Positions 10,689 to 21,780 of a stretch of DNA of 64,000 nucleotides are shown one piece after another; position 1 is the first letter of the stretch; the number at the start of each line of letters is the position of its first letter. The notes beneath the pieces are model-generated. The model saw only the letters and a program-made list of their open reading frames with translations. It did no database searches and was not told where the DNA came from. The position numbers were made by a program, and so were the translations under genes. Source of the DNA: Amborella trichopoda (Eukaryota; Streptophyta; Magnoliopsida; Amborellales; Amborellaceae); contig NW_006499207.1 in assembly GCF_000471905.2 (NCBI RefSeq), positions 1,704,616 through 1,768,615 on the forward strand, read 5' to 3'.

Positions 10689-11100
10689 ATTTGCTCGAAG
10701 GAGGGAATCTAACTTTCGTTCTCCTCTGAGGAAATTTTGTTGAGATGAAAGTAGGTCTCAGGTTGGCCTCATCCCCCACGTTGATCTTCAAGCTCCTTAG
10801 CAGTGGCCTAACCACTTTCTTCCCACTCTTCTAACGCTTCCTGAAGTTCCTCATTAGGGGACACAAGGATTTTCATTGACCTCGAGTGTAGAAACCCATT
10901 ATCCTGACATCTCAACTTTTAGAAGGAGCACAGCGTTGGAGGGGACCAATCTCAGGCTGGTCCAGGCAATGGAAGGGTCAGACTTGGTGCTTGCCCTGAG
11001 TTGGATGGTTCATTCACTTAGATCATGTGGCAAGCCTCATAGGATCAGGAGCTTAAAGATAACTTCGTTTTAACTCGGGTTGACAAGGTGTCGATAGTTG
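10689..11100 (-). other. Protease-less linker of element A
   Basis: Between the end of gag and RT I find a degenerate linker sharing 'YEACH' and 'GDEANLRPTFIST' with element B, but no D[GN]GS protease core and no ILLxRPW motif. Element C has both. The same absence in A and B suggests a subfamily trait rather than random loss. Confidence 0.5.
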
Positions 11101-11555
11101 TCAAGAATCCAGCCACTGGGCTAACATCTTTCTGAGGCGCTCTTGTTGTGGCTGGGTGAGGCTGGTGTCTTCGAATTCTCTATTTAGAGTGTCCAATTCT
11201 GGGCACCGTCGAGCTGCACCTATGGAGAAAAAAGAGGAGGAGGGAGGAGAATAAGAGTTAGAATGTTTTGGGTAGCTTTTTACGTCATCACCAGAATTGG
11301 ACATGTTCAGGGGGTATTTTAGGTTTTGCCCCGATTTTGACCATTGTGGGGTTATTTAGCATCGACACCCATATTGGAGGAATCCTAAAATTCTGGTGGC
11401 CAGGGGATGTCCACCTGATTGGACGAAAGGATAAGGCAAGCTGCGCTTGGAATGAAGTCCTACAAGGTCGAAAGTGGAGAAAAGGGCCTAAGGAATTCTT
11501 CCTCGACTTGTGGCAGAGAGATGGGATTCCTTCAATGGGCTGACTTAGGTGCTTG
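11101..11555 (-). pseudogene. C-terminal gag-region remnant of element A
   Basis: Reads SGDDVKSYPKHSNS, then LDTLNREFEDTSLTQPQ. This is homologous to DVKGCPEQS..LDREL in B (from 18850) and DSLNSELKGSDITKTQ in C (35987-35751). Upstream sequence to 11555 aligns loosely with C 36070-36415. The gene is cut at 11559 by the LTR of B. No domain is recognisable in this part. Confidence 0.6.
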
Positions 11556-12898
11556 TCGTTGTTTGAACACATTTTTTAGCACATTGGTCCCTGATGCGGA
11601 ATAAAGAGGAAGCAAGTCATTAAAGCCTACAAAACAGTGAAAATCTCGACAGTCTCAGAATGGCTCTAAAATTGGTCAAGATCCCTTCATTAGTACTCCA
11701 AAAGGCCATTTGCCAAGTTTCATCTCGATCAGACATGTCTAAGGCAATGAACACAAAGAAACAATTTTGGAAAAATTGGCCTCTAGCACCGTGAAATGGA
11801 CCCCGTAACGAGAACTATAATTTTGATGGGTCAAATTACTGTGGGACAATTGCCATAGGATCCGGCACGGTTGAAAACCCTCATGGGTCAATTTTTGGCC
11901 TAATCGAGCGCTCAAAGACAAAGTTATGGGTAAAACACTTAAAAGAGGTGGGCCGCACACTATTCCCGTGTGGCGACCTTACACCAAAACACCACTAAAG
12001 GCGGCTGCTTTTACAGTCACGAGCAGTACCTTTTGGGGCCCATATCTCACTTGTTCGAAGTCAGATCACACTTAAATTTTGTGATCGTGTTCGTCTCATC
12101 AAGAAGAGCGATTTGATATGTGGTACACCTCGTGACGATGCCCGAGCAAGGAGAAAAGCTAGAGGGAAGTTGCTGATCCGAGAAGAAACTTTTAGAAAAT
12201 TCTGCAGCAGCGTGCCCCACTTCGACGACCAAATCACGATGCTCGCATACCTGATCGATATGAAACCAATTGCATTATGAGCATAAGATCTATGACTATC
12301 TCTAACCCGAACCCCGCATACTATGAACCGTTTGATTTCACAAAGGAAGGCATCCAAGCTACTGTAAATTTCGGCTGTCGAATTTCACTCGGACACGAAA
12401 TCGAGCGGTGATGGTTTCAAAGTGATCACGATGGCATGCTCTGTTTGATTCCGAGAAGAAAATGAAGAAAAACATCAAGGAACAAGCACACTATCGATTC
12501 GAAGTTTTCAAGATTCATCCAAAATTCAAGTCTCATGGTCGTGGCTTAAAAACACGTTCCATGGTTTGAAATTGGTATCAAATCGATCGCCATGCCAAGC
12601 TCTATAAGAAAATAATCCTCTTTTTATCAAATGGGCATCAAAACAATCTCATATTAGTCTTGAAAGATAACGCAAGTTCTTGGCAGCACTAGGGACTGTT
12701 CTAGAATTCCACACATTGTTAGGCAGGGGCAAAACAATCATTTTGCACCATTTTTAGAACATCTTTTAATTCAATAAAATTATAATTACCTTCAATTATA
12801 GGTAGTTTTTGGGTGTCCACCCATGTTTGGGCCCAATTCTAAATAAGCATGCAAAGCCAAATTGTAAAAAATCCTTGGATTCATTTCTTTAATCAATT

Positions 12899-12904
12899 AA
12901 TAAA
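12899..12904 (+). terminator. LTR polyA signal (B)
   Basis: AATAAA about 60 bp after the TATA-like site, matched on the minus strand in LTR C (40786-40791) and in the partial LTR (47966-47971). Conservation in three LTRs supports its role in ending element transcripts. Confidence 0.6.
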
Positions 12905-12984
12905 GACTACATTTTTTTTGAGCTCGTGGGTGCTTCTTGAAGAGAGAGATAGGAGAGAGAGAAGAAAAGGGTCGGTACCCTTTG

Positions 12985-13320
12985 AAAAGGTAATTTTCTC
13001 TCTCTTTCCCTCTTTCTCTCTCCTCCCCTCTTTTCTCATTTCTCTCTTTTCTTCTCATCTCCACCTCTCTCTTTCTCTCTCCTCTTCTCATTTATATCTT
13101 TCCCTTTCTCTCCTCTTCTCATCTCTATCTCTACCTTTCTTTCTCCCCTTCTCATCTCTATCTCTATCTCTCCCTTTCTCTCTCCTCTTGCCCATCTCTA
13201 ACTCTCTTTCTCTCTCCTCATTCTCATCTCTATCTCCCTTTCTCTCTCCTCTTTCTCATCTCTATCTCTCTTTCTCTCTCTTCTTCTCATCTTTATCTCT
13301 CTCCCTGCTCTCCTTCTAAA
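12985..13320 (+). repeat. CT-rich low-complexity tract of LTR B
   Basis: A pyrimidine-rich tract built from 'tctctctttctctctcc' and 'tcttctcatctctatctc' units. It produces long Ser/Leu/Phe 'ORFs' without biological support. The same position is purine-rich on the plus strand in LTR C and in the partial LTR. Confidence 0.9.
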
Positions 13321-14020
13321 CACAGTCGTTGATGCTAACCCCAACTGTGTCTTCTTTTTTCACTTCCTCTAAACACAACCGGTGATATTAGCACCGACTA
13401 TCTCTTCTCTCTCCCCTTTTCTTAAGTATAATTAGCCAAGCTCAGTGCTGACTACATCTTCTCTCTCTTCTCTATCTATCACGATCGATGAAGCTCAACA
13501 TCGACTATGTTTCTCTCTCTCTTCCTTTGACACAATCGGGAAAGCCTAGTGCCGACTGCATCTTCTCTCTCTTCTCTGTTTAATACAATCAGTGAAGCCT
13601 AGCATCGACTGCATATTCTCTCTTTTCTTTGTCTAATACAATTAGCGAAGCCTAGTGTCGACTGTATCTTCTCTCTCTTCTCTATCTAATACAGTCGGTG
13701 AAGCCTAACATCAACTATATCTTCTCTCTCTTCTCTATCTAATACAGTCGATGAAGCCTAACACCGACTGCATCTTCTCTCTCTTCTCCGATTAGCACAG
13801 CTGACGATGCCAAGTAGTGATTGTATCCTCTCTCTCTTCTCTATCTAGCATAGCCGACGATGCCTAGTGCTAACTGTGTCTTATCTCTCCTCACTTCTTG
13901 TCTCATCTTTATCTCTCTTTCTCTCTGTTCTTCTCATCTTTATCTCTCTCCTCACTCTCCTTCTAAACACTATCAGCAATGCCCAGTGCCAACTGTGTTC
14001 TCCTCTCTCCTCACTTCTTA
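13321..14020 (+). repeat. ~53-bp tandem repeats of LTR B
   Basis: About 12 diverged units of roughly 53 bp: 'cagtcgatgaagcctaac' + 'accgactgcatcttctc' + CT stretch. They are the R/U5 counterpart of the 47-bp units in LTR C ('gaccaaccggtgctagg'). Confidence 0.85.
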
Positions 14021-14024
14021 AACA

Positions 14025-14400
14025 CAGTCGATGATGCCCAGCATCTGTCTCTCTCTTCTCTTTCCAACCCAGTCGATGATGCCCAGCATCTGTCTCTTTT
14101 TTCTCTTTCCAACCCAGTCGATGATGCCCAACATCTGTCTCTCTCTTCTCTTTCCAACCCAGTCGATGATGCCTAGCATCTGTCTCTCTCTTCTCTTTCC
14201 AACCCAGTCGATGATGCCCAGCATCGACTGTGTCTTCTCTCTCCTCACTTCTTAAACACAACCGACGAAGCTTAGCACAGACTGTGTCTATCTCTCTCTT
14301 CTCTTTCCAACCCAACCGACGATGCGTAGCACCGACTGTGTCTTTCCTTCTCTTCCTCTTCCAACACAGCCGACGATGTCAAACACCGACTGTGTCTTTC
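14025..14400 (+). repeat. 45-bp tandem repeats of LTR B
   Basis: Four to five nearly perfect 45-bp units ('cagtcgatgatgcccagc' + 'atctgtctctctcttctc' + 'tttccaaccc') followed by diverged ones. Because 45 is a multiple of three, ORFs with 15-residue periods appear in several frames on both strands. The near-identity points to recent local expansion. Confidence 0.9.
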
Positions 14401-14984
14401 ACCCTCTTTTCTCCTTCCTTCTCTCTTCTCTCACACTTTCTCCTTCTTTCTTTCTCTTCCTCTCTTTCTTTCTCTTCACTTTCTTATTCTCTTACTTCTC
14501 ACTCTTTCTTTATGATTTTCATTCTTTCTGTTATCCTTTCGTTTGATTAAGAAGGGTTGAGATTAGCCTCTTATGGTAGTCCTACTGTCTAGCTGTAAAG
14601 TTCTTGTGCTAGAATTACTATGCCCTCTTTATTGCGACGACATATTAACCATCGTGTCTAGCTAGTCAGCATCGGTATTGATGTCTAGTAGTAATCTTGT
14701 TGAGCAGGTTAGAGTTACCGAGCCCTTTTTACTACCACGTCAGGCCAATTACCCACCAGCTTAGTCACTGTGTTGATCTCCCAGCCTATTCAAATTTTTT
14801 TTTCCCCCATCTTTCTTCTCTCGTTCTTTCCTTTTTCTTTTGAATGTGCACGCCTGTGTACGTTCACCCAAAAGGCCAAGTGAGGTCCACTGACTCACCT
14901 GTCTTATAACCTTTGCCATATATGTGTGATTCTAGAAAACAGGAGAATTCAAGCCAATGGAGGCGATTCTGAATTAGTTTTATT

Positions 14985-15150
14985 ACTGGGGGGGGCTTTC
15001 TTCATGATCTAAGAGGGCGCCCACACGAGCCAGCCAGAGTAAGTCCCGAACCCACCTTAGATTCCTCTATCATCGGGTGGTAATACCTTCCCTTGTTCTC
15101 AAATGAGGTTCCCGAGAGAGCGATCTCAAAAGTCTCGGGTCCCCCCTAAA
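14985..15150 (+). promoter_or_regulatory. Conserved U5 block
   Basis: Contains 'catgatctaagagggcgc' after a G-run and, further on, 'gagagcgatctcaaaagtc'. Both recur near the 3' ends of LTR C (minus, about 39095-39135) and of the unrelated LTR at 49468 (minus, 'gggcactc' side at 49685-49715 and about 49540-49560). The role is unknown. Possible uses are leader RNA folding, splicing or packaging. Confidence 0.45.
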
Positions 15151-15214
15151 CCCTGTGACGTGTGACATCCGATCATCCAGATTCGGAGGGTGAGATCGAG
15201 GCACCTAACAAGCT

Positions 15215-15232
15215 TGGTGACTCCACTAGGGA
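15215..15232 (+). other. Primer-binding site of element B
   Basis: 'tggtgactccactaggga', four bases after the LTR end. TGG at the start pairs with a tRNA 3' CCA. The sequence resembles the tRNA-Arg-type PBS reported for Tat/Retand elements. The equivalent in C is at 38939-38955 (minus). Confidence 0.65.
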
Positions 15233-15439
15233 CTTACTACCCCATAGTCAGATCGTTCTTGTTTGGCTAGTTTCTTCTTTTATTATCTTCTTTTATCTTT
15301 TAACACTTCACTTATGACTTGCTGGTTCTGTTGTCCCTTCATCAGATCGGGGATTTTCTTATTCTTACATTCGCGAGTGTCCTTAGGGAACAAGTTCCTT
15401 CAACTTCATTCTCAACCATCCTTTTGAGCAAAGACCCCT

Positions 15440-18400
15440 TTGTCTAGCTCCCCATCTTCTCACTTTGGTCCAAGGCACCTAGCATCGACAACACTTTGGT
15501 TCCCACACAAAGCATGCACCCTGCCACCTGCAAGTCACTTGCTGATTGTATTTCGGAGGTATGTCGAAAGGCTGCCCAGTCCCTTCTGCATAAGGCAAGC
15601 AAGTTTCCATTGCTTATGTGGGTCGTCACAAGGCTTCTCCTCACATTCCTGCACCACCATGAGTCTCCATCCCTAGGGCTCGACACATAGAGACAGAGGG
15701 CGTGTGGCCTCCACCTCTTACACACACCACAAGGGTCGTGGGTTACTCAGTCGAGTCACACCTCGAGGCCACCCTTCTGTTACCTTGAGTCTGTGTCCGA
15801 GATCGAACCTTCCAAGGCCAGGTACTACGCATGCTACTCATATGCATCCCACCGCTCAGGGCAACATCATTGCTATTACAGGAGACGACCTCATCGTACT
15901 TCTCCTCCAACTTTGCACACACAAGCTCACCCTATGAGAGGCATGCCTCCACCTGTTCTCTTACAGACACCTGCTCACAGTTCACGACCTCTTAAGGGCA
16001 AACCACTTGCTCGAGCCCGGGCTAACCCCCAGGTCAGCCGTGACCCTTCTTTACTAGGTGCACACGCGTCGGTGTCACAGATAACCCCTCGCCCTCGACT
16101 CAGGCCTCCTCATGAGTCAACCCTGCTCTTGCCTGCTCCTACTTCTTCGAGCAAGCATATTCAGCCTTGGTATTCGAAGACCTTCACCAAGTGTCCCATC
16201 TTGAACCAGCCTCATTATTTTGGTCGTGTCTTTAGAGCCCACAAAAGAGCTCGGGCAAAAGACTTGGTGGAAGATCGAGTCCTTCATCCTGCTTAGCCCA
16301 TGATGACCCGAGTCCCTGGCCCTCATTCCTTGTCGCACCAGATGGCGATAGCTCCCCCTTGTGTAAGAAGAGCCGATCAGCCGTAGGCATGATCACATTT
16401 TTGGTGCGAGGTCCATCAAAGCTTCAAAGCTAAACGTGATAGAGGTCTGCAAATTTTGGCTAAGTGACTAAGGCAATCAAAACAATCAGTTCTGACGACC
16501 CTCTTCACCTAAATCCCTTCTACCCTCTTCAGATGATGAAGCCTGACGAAGAGATCTATGAGCCTTGCATTGTGGTTAGTGTCGTAGAAGCTGACCCAAC
16601 CACTCAGTAGCCATGGTCTCAAGACCGTCGAGAATCCATCCTAACACGATCGGCATACAAGAGTCGAGTCCAGTCGGGAAACTCTGGCCCCCTGCTGACC
16701 GACTTGCCACGCTAGACCCGTGAAGTTCGCAAGCCCTCAGCTACGACTAACACTGACCTCCATAGAGAAACAGTCAGCGTATTGGTTTTAAGCGAGCCTG
16801 GCGACGCGTAGGAAGAGCGCATGAACAAATTCGATGATATGGTGTGCACGATGATGGAAAAGATCAGTCGTATAGATGCCGCATGCTAATCAACTTACCA
16901 CTAGGTCAATTTCCATCACTCAGATGGTGCACCTCCAAGGCAGCCGCTTCCCTCTACCTCACAGGATAATTTTGCCCTTCACCCCATCTCTCAGGCGGAC
17001 ATTGATGCTATAGTGACCCATAGCCTGAAGAAAATGCAAATCCCGAGGATACAGGGTGCGACGCCTTATCAAAGGCCGTATCCTTCAAACATCGACCAAG
17101 TCCCGTTTCACTCAGATTACAAGAAAGGGAAGTTTCCCCTATTCAACAGAACCATGTCCCTGAACCAGCATATTGACCACTTGCAGGCAGCATGTCGAGA
17201 AACAGTGGCTGACGGGAGACTTCTTCTCCATCTGTTTGTTGAAACCCTTGATGGCCCAGCTTTTCAATGATATGCTCGATTCCTTCCAAACTCAATACAT
17301 ACATGGGTGGAAATGGAGAAACTATTCTATCAGCGCTTCTATGATGTCGAGAGAGAGGTCCAAACCATTGAGCTTCTCACCCTAACTTAAGACCTTGATG
17401 AGCCTGTAGACTAGTTCATATCAAGATGGAGCAATTTAGCTGCTCGCCATCCCAATCTGATGCTTAAGAAGGAAGCAGTCCAAACTTGTGTGCGGAACAT
17501 GCGATCCGAGATTGCTTTACACGTCGAGGCCTCTAATCCAACTTTCATGTCAGAGCTGATCTCTAAATCAGTCCGCACATAAATTCTGTCACCGCACCAT
17601 GGTGGGTCACAAAAATAGTCTACCAGCTTTTGCGAATAATCGGGGCAATGGTTACCCTCGGACTAACACTCAGGGCAACCAACAAAAAAGATTAATCAGT
17701 GCTGCCGCCACGATCACCGATCCCAAGAAGGATCCCTCCCAAACTTTGAACCTCTCCATAGGGATGAGCACAGTGAAAGCAATGCTCCTAGCAGGCAAGC
17801 AACAAGAACTGTACAATCAAGTACCCCACCAGCGAATCTTAATCAGAATGATTATTTCACTAGGCATAGGAAGAAGGTCTACCCTTTTGAGAAGGACTGG
17901 GTCCTTGCACTGCTCCGGTTATTATTGGAACAGAATATGATTCAGCTTCCAGAAGCCAAGTTCCTTGAGCAAGCTGGCCTCGACACTCAGGTGAATTATT
18001 GTGCTTACCATCGCAGGGTTAATTACAGAAGACTGCTACACGATAAAAGATATTATCGAGGCCCTGACTCAAAAGCGTCAGATAAAGCTTGAAGATTTAA
18101 AGAAGGCCTTCAGGGCAGCAGAAGCCTCCCATGCAGTAACTGTCCAAGAGGAAGATGAAGCCCCTATTATCCTTCACGCCTTCTTTGTTATACTGCTTTA
18201 GGAAGGCATAATCGCACCAAAGCCCGCAAGGCAGTCTCGACACCTTGCTTAGTGGACTAAGGATCATTGATGCCCGTATCACCAGGTATGGTCCACTACC
18301 TATGGGAATGCACCAGTTTCCATGATATATTTGCAAATAAAATGCGAGAATGTCCGGAGTTTTACAACGTCCCAGTACGTGATCCTCAAGCCACTGCTTC

Positions 18401-18450
18401 ATCCATCAGTGTAAGAGGAGGACCTCCCAACACAAGATTTTCTCAATAAT
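15440..18450 (+). pseudogene. Gag of element B (broken)
   Basis: Structural protein that would form the particle around element RNA. The N-terminal part (KSLADCISEVCRKAAQS) matches C's KSLASRVSEVRQKAAQS. The core at 17013-17385 carries DQVPFHSDYKKGKFPLFNR and HLQAACRETVADGRLLL, the retrotransposon gag domain, with a frameshift near 17270. A knuckle region near 17995-18110 reads CAYHRR in one frame and TEDCYTIKDIIEALTQK in another, so a frameshift splits the CX2H...H..DC zinc knuckle. Later parts (17599-17940) match C at 37258-37046. Several stops. No single start can be assigned. Confidence 0.8.
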
Positions 18451-19560
18451 CATTCAGACTCTGCTGAACCCTCGACTTCCCATCCATGGATCGTTCACCA
18501 CGGGTGAAGTAGACTCAAGTCATTAAGGCGAGAAGCAGTTCGCCAAGCTAGGGCTATTCACAAGCCTAGAGACACGAATCAAGTACCACCTCAAAAAACC
18601 AAAAGGAGACGGGCACCGAGGGCTGCTCTTCGGAGAAACAAGATGGCTCAACCACCAGTCGAGCAGGATTTTCACAAGCCCCTTCCCTCACTGTCAACTT
18701 TACTGGACTTTCTCTCTGGCACACTCCTTCTTCCTTCCCATTGAGAGGACCTCTTAGAGTCCTCTTCCACTCACAACACGTCTAATGAGGGTGTCGACGT
18801 TAAAATCACTCCCCAACGATCTAGGAAATGGAAAGACCTAAAAGACCCCTTGCACTCGTCCAACCTTGACGAAGATGTAAAAGGCTGCCCCGAGCAATCT
18901 GATGAGGGGAACGACCTCAAAAGTGCCCCACCTTCTAACCCTTATCCTTCTCCTTCATCTTCTTCTGCTTCTCATTCTTCCTCGTCAATCTCTCTTACAG
19001 GTACAACCTTCATATGTCTGGACTTTGAAGCTCTTGACAGAGAACTTCATGGATCAAACATAACTAAAATGCAACGGTGGAGGTTGAAAAACACGTTGGC
19101 TCAGAAAGTAGGATTCTTGATAGTTGCTGACGCCTTGGCAGCTCGTGCCAAAGGACAATCATCCTCTTCAAAGAAGAACAAAAGGCCAAAGCCAAAGAAA
19201 ATCCAGTGGCCCCTTGAGCCTGACATTGAGCAGAGATTGAGAGTCAAAGGGGTAAAGATTCTATTCTTATGAAGCTTGCCACATAGTACAAGTCTATGAA
19301 GCACCAGCTAGCATGGGGCAAACACTGTAGGCACCCGTGCAAATACCATGTGATTCATACGAAGACACTTTTCTCCCCATCATCACTGAATCTCAATTTC
19401 CTTGTAACCTTCAAGATAGGCTCCTGCAACCTGATGTGTTTTCCATGTTTGAGGTTGACCTTACCATCCCTAGATTCGAGAAAGGCGCAAAAAGCATGAT
19501 TTACCCTGGAGCCCTATTGAAGGCAAAGATGTCAGGATCATAAGTCTTTGCGCATGAAGT
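18451..19560 (+). pseudogene. Gag C-terminus and protease-less linker (B)
   Basis: 18850-19272 is open for 140 codons: acidic/Ser-rich start, ICLDFEALDRELHGSNITK, then a Lys-rich tail (SSSKKNKRPKPKKIQ). 19337-19543 reads RFEKGAKSMIYPGALLKAK. C has a similar ALLKAKAVRQ after its protease, yet here the whole DGGS..ILLSRPW segment is absent. Stops near 19270 and 19540 break the frame. Confidence 0.55.
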
Positions 19561-19770
19561 TGATGAAAATACCTCTGAAAATAATGAGGAAGAGTTGCAA
19601 GAAGCCCCATAAGAATGTGAAGAAGGGGGTTAGGCTACTGCCGATGAACTTGAAGAAATAAATCTAGGGGATGAAGCTGACCCTAGGCCTACTTTCATCT
19701 CGACAAATATGTCTCCATAAGAAAAATAAAGTTTCACTACCTTCTTGCAAGAAAATCAAGATGTCTTTGC

Positions 19771-20553
19771 TTGGCATACCACAAGATGCCTGATTTAGAC
19801 CCTCACATCGCCATTCACCACCTCTGCATTGACCTGACTGTCAAACCTGTCAAACAAAAATCAAGGAGGTTTAGCCCTAACCTCGAAATGCACATAGATG
19901 CCGAAGTGATAAAACGTAGACAAGCAGGCTTCATTCGTGAAGTCAAGTACCTGAAATGGCTAGCAAATGTCATTCCAATCAAGAAAAAAAATGGCCAAAT
20001 CAGGGTTTGCATTGACTTCCACAACCTCAATACCACTTGTCTCAAGGACGACTTCCCATTGCCATTTACCAAGATGCTCATCGACTCTACGACTCACTGT
20101 CAAATATTTTCATTCATGGATGGATATTTCAGGTATAATCAGATACGAATGGCACCCGTAGATGAGGAAGCTACTGTATTCTTAACTCCAAAAGGGGTCT
20201 TTTGTTACACAATGATGCCTTTTGGATTAAAGAATGCTGGTGCCACTTACCAGAGAGCAATGACGACCATCTTCAAAGACATAATGCACAAGGAGGTGGA
20301 GTGTTATGTAGACGACTTGGTGGTAAAATTCGAAGAGAAGGATGCTCACATGAGAAACCTTGAAAAGGTGATTGAACGATTACACCTTCACCAACTTAAA
20401 ATTAACCCTCAGAAATGCATATTTGGTGTGTGTTCAGGAAAATTCTTAGAGCTCATTGTTAAACACCCAAGGCTTGAAGTGGAGCCCGTCAAGATCAAGG
20501 CGATCCAAAAAATTCTGTCACCAACTACATTGCTAAAACTGCGCTCTCTTTAA
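19771..20553 (+). CDS. Reverse transcriptase of element B (longest intact pol piece)
   Basis: A 260-codon open piece covering fingers, palm and thumb. Motifs in order: QAGFIREVKYLKWLAN (51-66), IRVCIDFHNLNTTCLKDD (77-94), SFMDGYFRYNQI with catalytic Asp117, MPFGLKNAGATYQRAM (149-164), and YVDD (179-182). All three catalytic Asp are present; the usual GYSGYNQ is GYFRYNQ. Its upstream neighbour DVFAWH is in another frame, so translation from the first ATG is not the natural start. A stop at 20553 precedes the connection domain. It was once one part of a polyprotein and is not a free-standing gene. Confidence 0.88.
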   Translation: MAYHKMPDLDPHIAIHHLCIDLTVKPVKQKSRRFSPNLEMHIDAEVIKRRQAGFIREVKYLKWLANVIPIKKKNGQIRVCIDFHNLNTTCLKDDFPLPFTKMLIDSTTHCQIFSFMDGYFRYNQIRMAPVDEEATVFLTPKGVFCYTMMPFGLKNAGATYQRAMTTIFKDIMHKEVECYVDDLVVKFEEKDAHMRNLEKVIERLHLHQLKINPQKCIFGVCSGKFLELIVKHPRLEVEPVKIKAIQKILSPTTLLKLRSL

Positions 20554-20619
20554 GGACAGCTGGAGTACATTTTTCAATTCATCTCGAATCTTTTAGATCG
20601 CTGTAAACCCTTTTCTCAC

Positions 20620-21069
20620 ATGTTAAAGAAAGATACCCCATTCATCTGGGACGAAGCCTGTCAAGCAGCCCTTGATGACATCAAACAATATTTACTCAAC
20701 CCTCTCATTCTCTCTACACCAGTGTTGGGACGACCTCTTACCCTATACGTGACCGCTCTAGAAGAGTCACTCGGGGCATTGTTGGCACAAAACAATGACG
20801 AGGGAAAAGATTCTGCACTGTATTATCTCAACCACAGGATGTAAGAGGCCGAGAAGAATTATCCCCCGATAGAGATGATGTGTCTGGCCCTGATCTTCAC
20901 AGTACAACATCTTCGCCATTACTTACTTGGTCATGAAGTGAAGATCATATCAAAGGGTGACCCTGTAAAATTTCTCATGACACGCCCATGCTTGTCAGGA
21001 TGCCTTGCTAAGTGGGCATTATTACTGATGGAATTCGGCATCACATATGTCCAACAAAAGGCCATCTAG
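20620..21069 (+). pseudogene. RT connection / first RNase H of element B
   Basis: MLKKDTPFIWDEACQAALDD, then RPLTLYVTALEESLGALLAQ, YYLNHRM-stop-EAEKNYPPIEMMCLALIF. The stop in RM-stop-EAE replaces a Gln present in A (CAA to TAA). Another stop follows at 21067-21069, where A has sense codons. Same order as in A. Confidence 0.85.
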
Positions 21070-21078
21070 GGTTAGGCC

Positions 21079-21525
21079 TTGGCTGATTTTCTTGCAGCAC
21101 TCCCTGTATCGGTGGAATCTTCGTTATCTAATGACCTCCCTGATGAAGAAGTGTCTTGTGCTGACCTTGCTCATGTGTGGGAATTGTACTTCGTCAAAGC
21201 CTTCCAATCAGAGCAAGGAGGCATCAAAATAGTGTTCCTGACTCCGAGAGGAGGAGTATTGTCACTTTCTTTCTCTCGCTCAGGCTGGTTCTCATAATGA
21301 GGCAAAATATCAGGCCCTCATAATCGGGTTGGAGAAAGCCTTCGACCTCGACTTGGAGCAGCTCAAGATCTATGGTGACACTAAGTTAGTTATCCGACAG
21401 CTCAAAGGGATCTATGACATGAGGAAAGACACTCTCAAGCCTTATCACGATACTGTAAAATCATATATGGCCCAATTGGAGGACGTATCCCTAAGTCACA
21501 TCCCCAGGAGGTTAAACTCGTAAGC
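21079..21525 (+). pseudogene. Second (archaeal-type) RNase H of element B
   Basis: ELYFVKAFQSEQGG (the catalytic Asp of FDGA has become Val), a frameshift near 21297, then NEAKYQALIIGLEKA (the Glu of NEAEY has become Lys) and GDTKLVIRQLKGIYDM (Asp kept). It ends at NS-stop-ADAL, a stop shared with A that probably replaced a Gln. Two of the expected catalytic acids are lost, so the domain would be dead even if expressed. Confidence 0.82.
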
Positions 21526-21780
21526 TGACGCACTTACAAAACTTAGGCTAAAATTCAATTATCCTCCTCAGGATCCATACTTGTCTGGGTGGCAGAATGG
21601 AGACACATTGAACTAAGAACCGAGGTAGACACAAATGATGAGAGAAATATCTTCCCCGAGTGCCCTCCTTATCCATTCGGAGCTCTTCTATTAGTTAAAG
21701 AAGTAATCAAGACTGAACAAGAAATGGTATGAATTCAAGGAGATAAGGTTTGAAACCAAGAGCCAGAATTCTTTGACCCC
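21526..21780 (+). other. Linker between aRNase H and integrase (B)
   Basis: Degenerate coding linker (ADALTKL, then NDERNIFPECPPYPFG) aligning with A at 8625-8927. It has stops and no known domain. Confidence 0.5.

Larger units (their letters stand above)
5361..11559 (-). mobile_element. Element A: Tat-lineage Ty3/gypsy, 5'-truncated
   Basis: Order on the minus strand: end of gag (11555-11101), RT, RNase H, aRNase H, integrase (ends 7385), then an antisense unit and 3' arrays, which continue left to about 1000 across the solo-LTR insertion. The 5' LTR, primer-binding site and most of gag are missing because the LTR of element B starts at 11560. No protease core is seen between gag and RT, unlike in element C. 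Several frameshifts and stops make it inactive. Confidence 0.85.
11560..15210 (+). mobile_element. 5' LTR of element B (3.65 kb)
   Basis: Starts 'tgtttgaacac' and ends 'cacctaaca', four bases before the primer-binding site. The start matches the outer edge of the LTR ending at 49315 (minus), and the body matches LTR C (38960-42035). U3 is about 1.28 kb. A weak TATA-like 'tctaaataagc' lies near 12838, and AATAAA at 12899-12904 gives a short R. The rest is CT-rich sequence and tandem repeats. Many apparent ORFs inside are repeat artefacts. Confidence 0.8.

Noticed and set aside
12849..13319. 156-codon Ser/Leu-rich ORF
   Set aside because: Lies in the CT tract of LTR B; low complexity.
14018..14315. 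ORFs with 15-residue periods on both strands
   Set aside because: They follow a 45-bp tandem repeat in the LTR and are open in several frames; no homology or conserved copy in LTR C.
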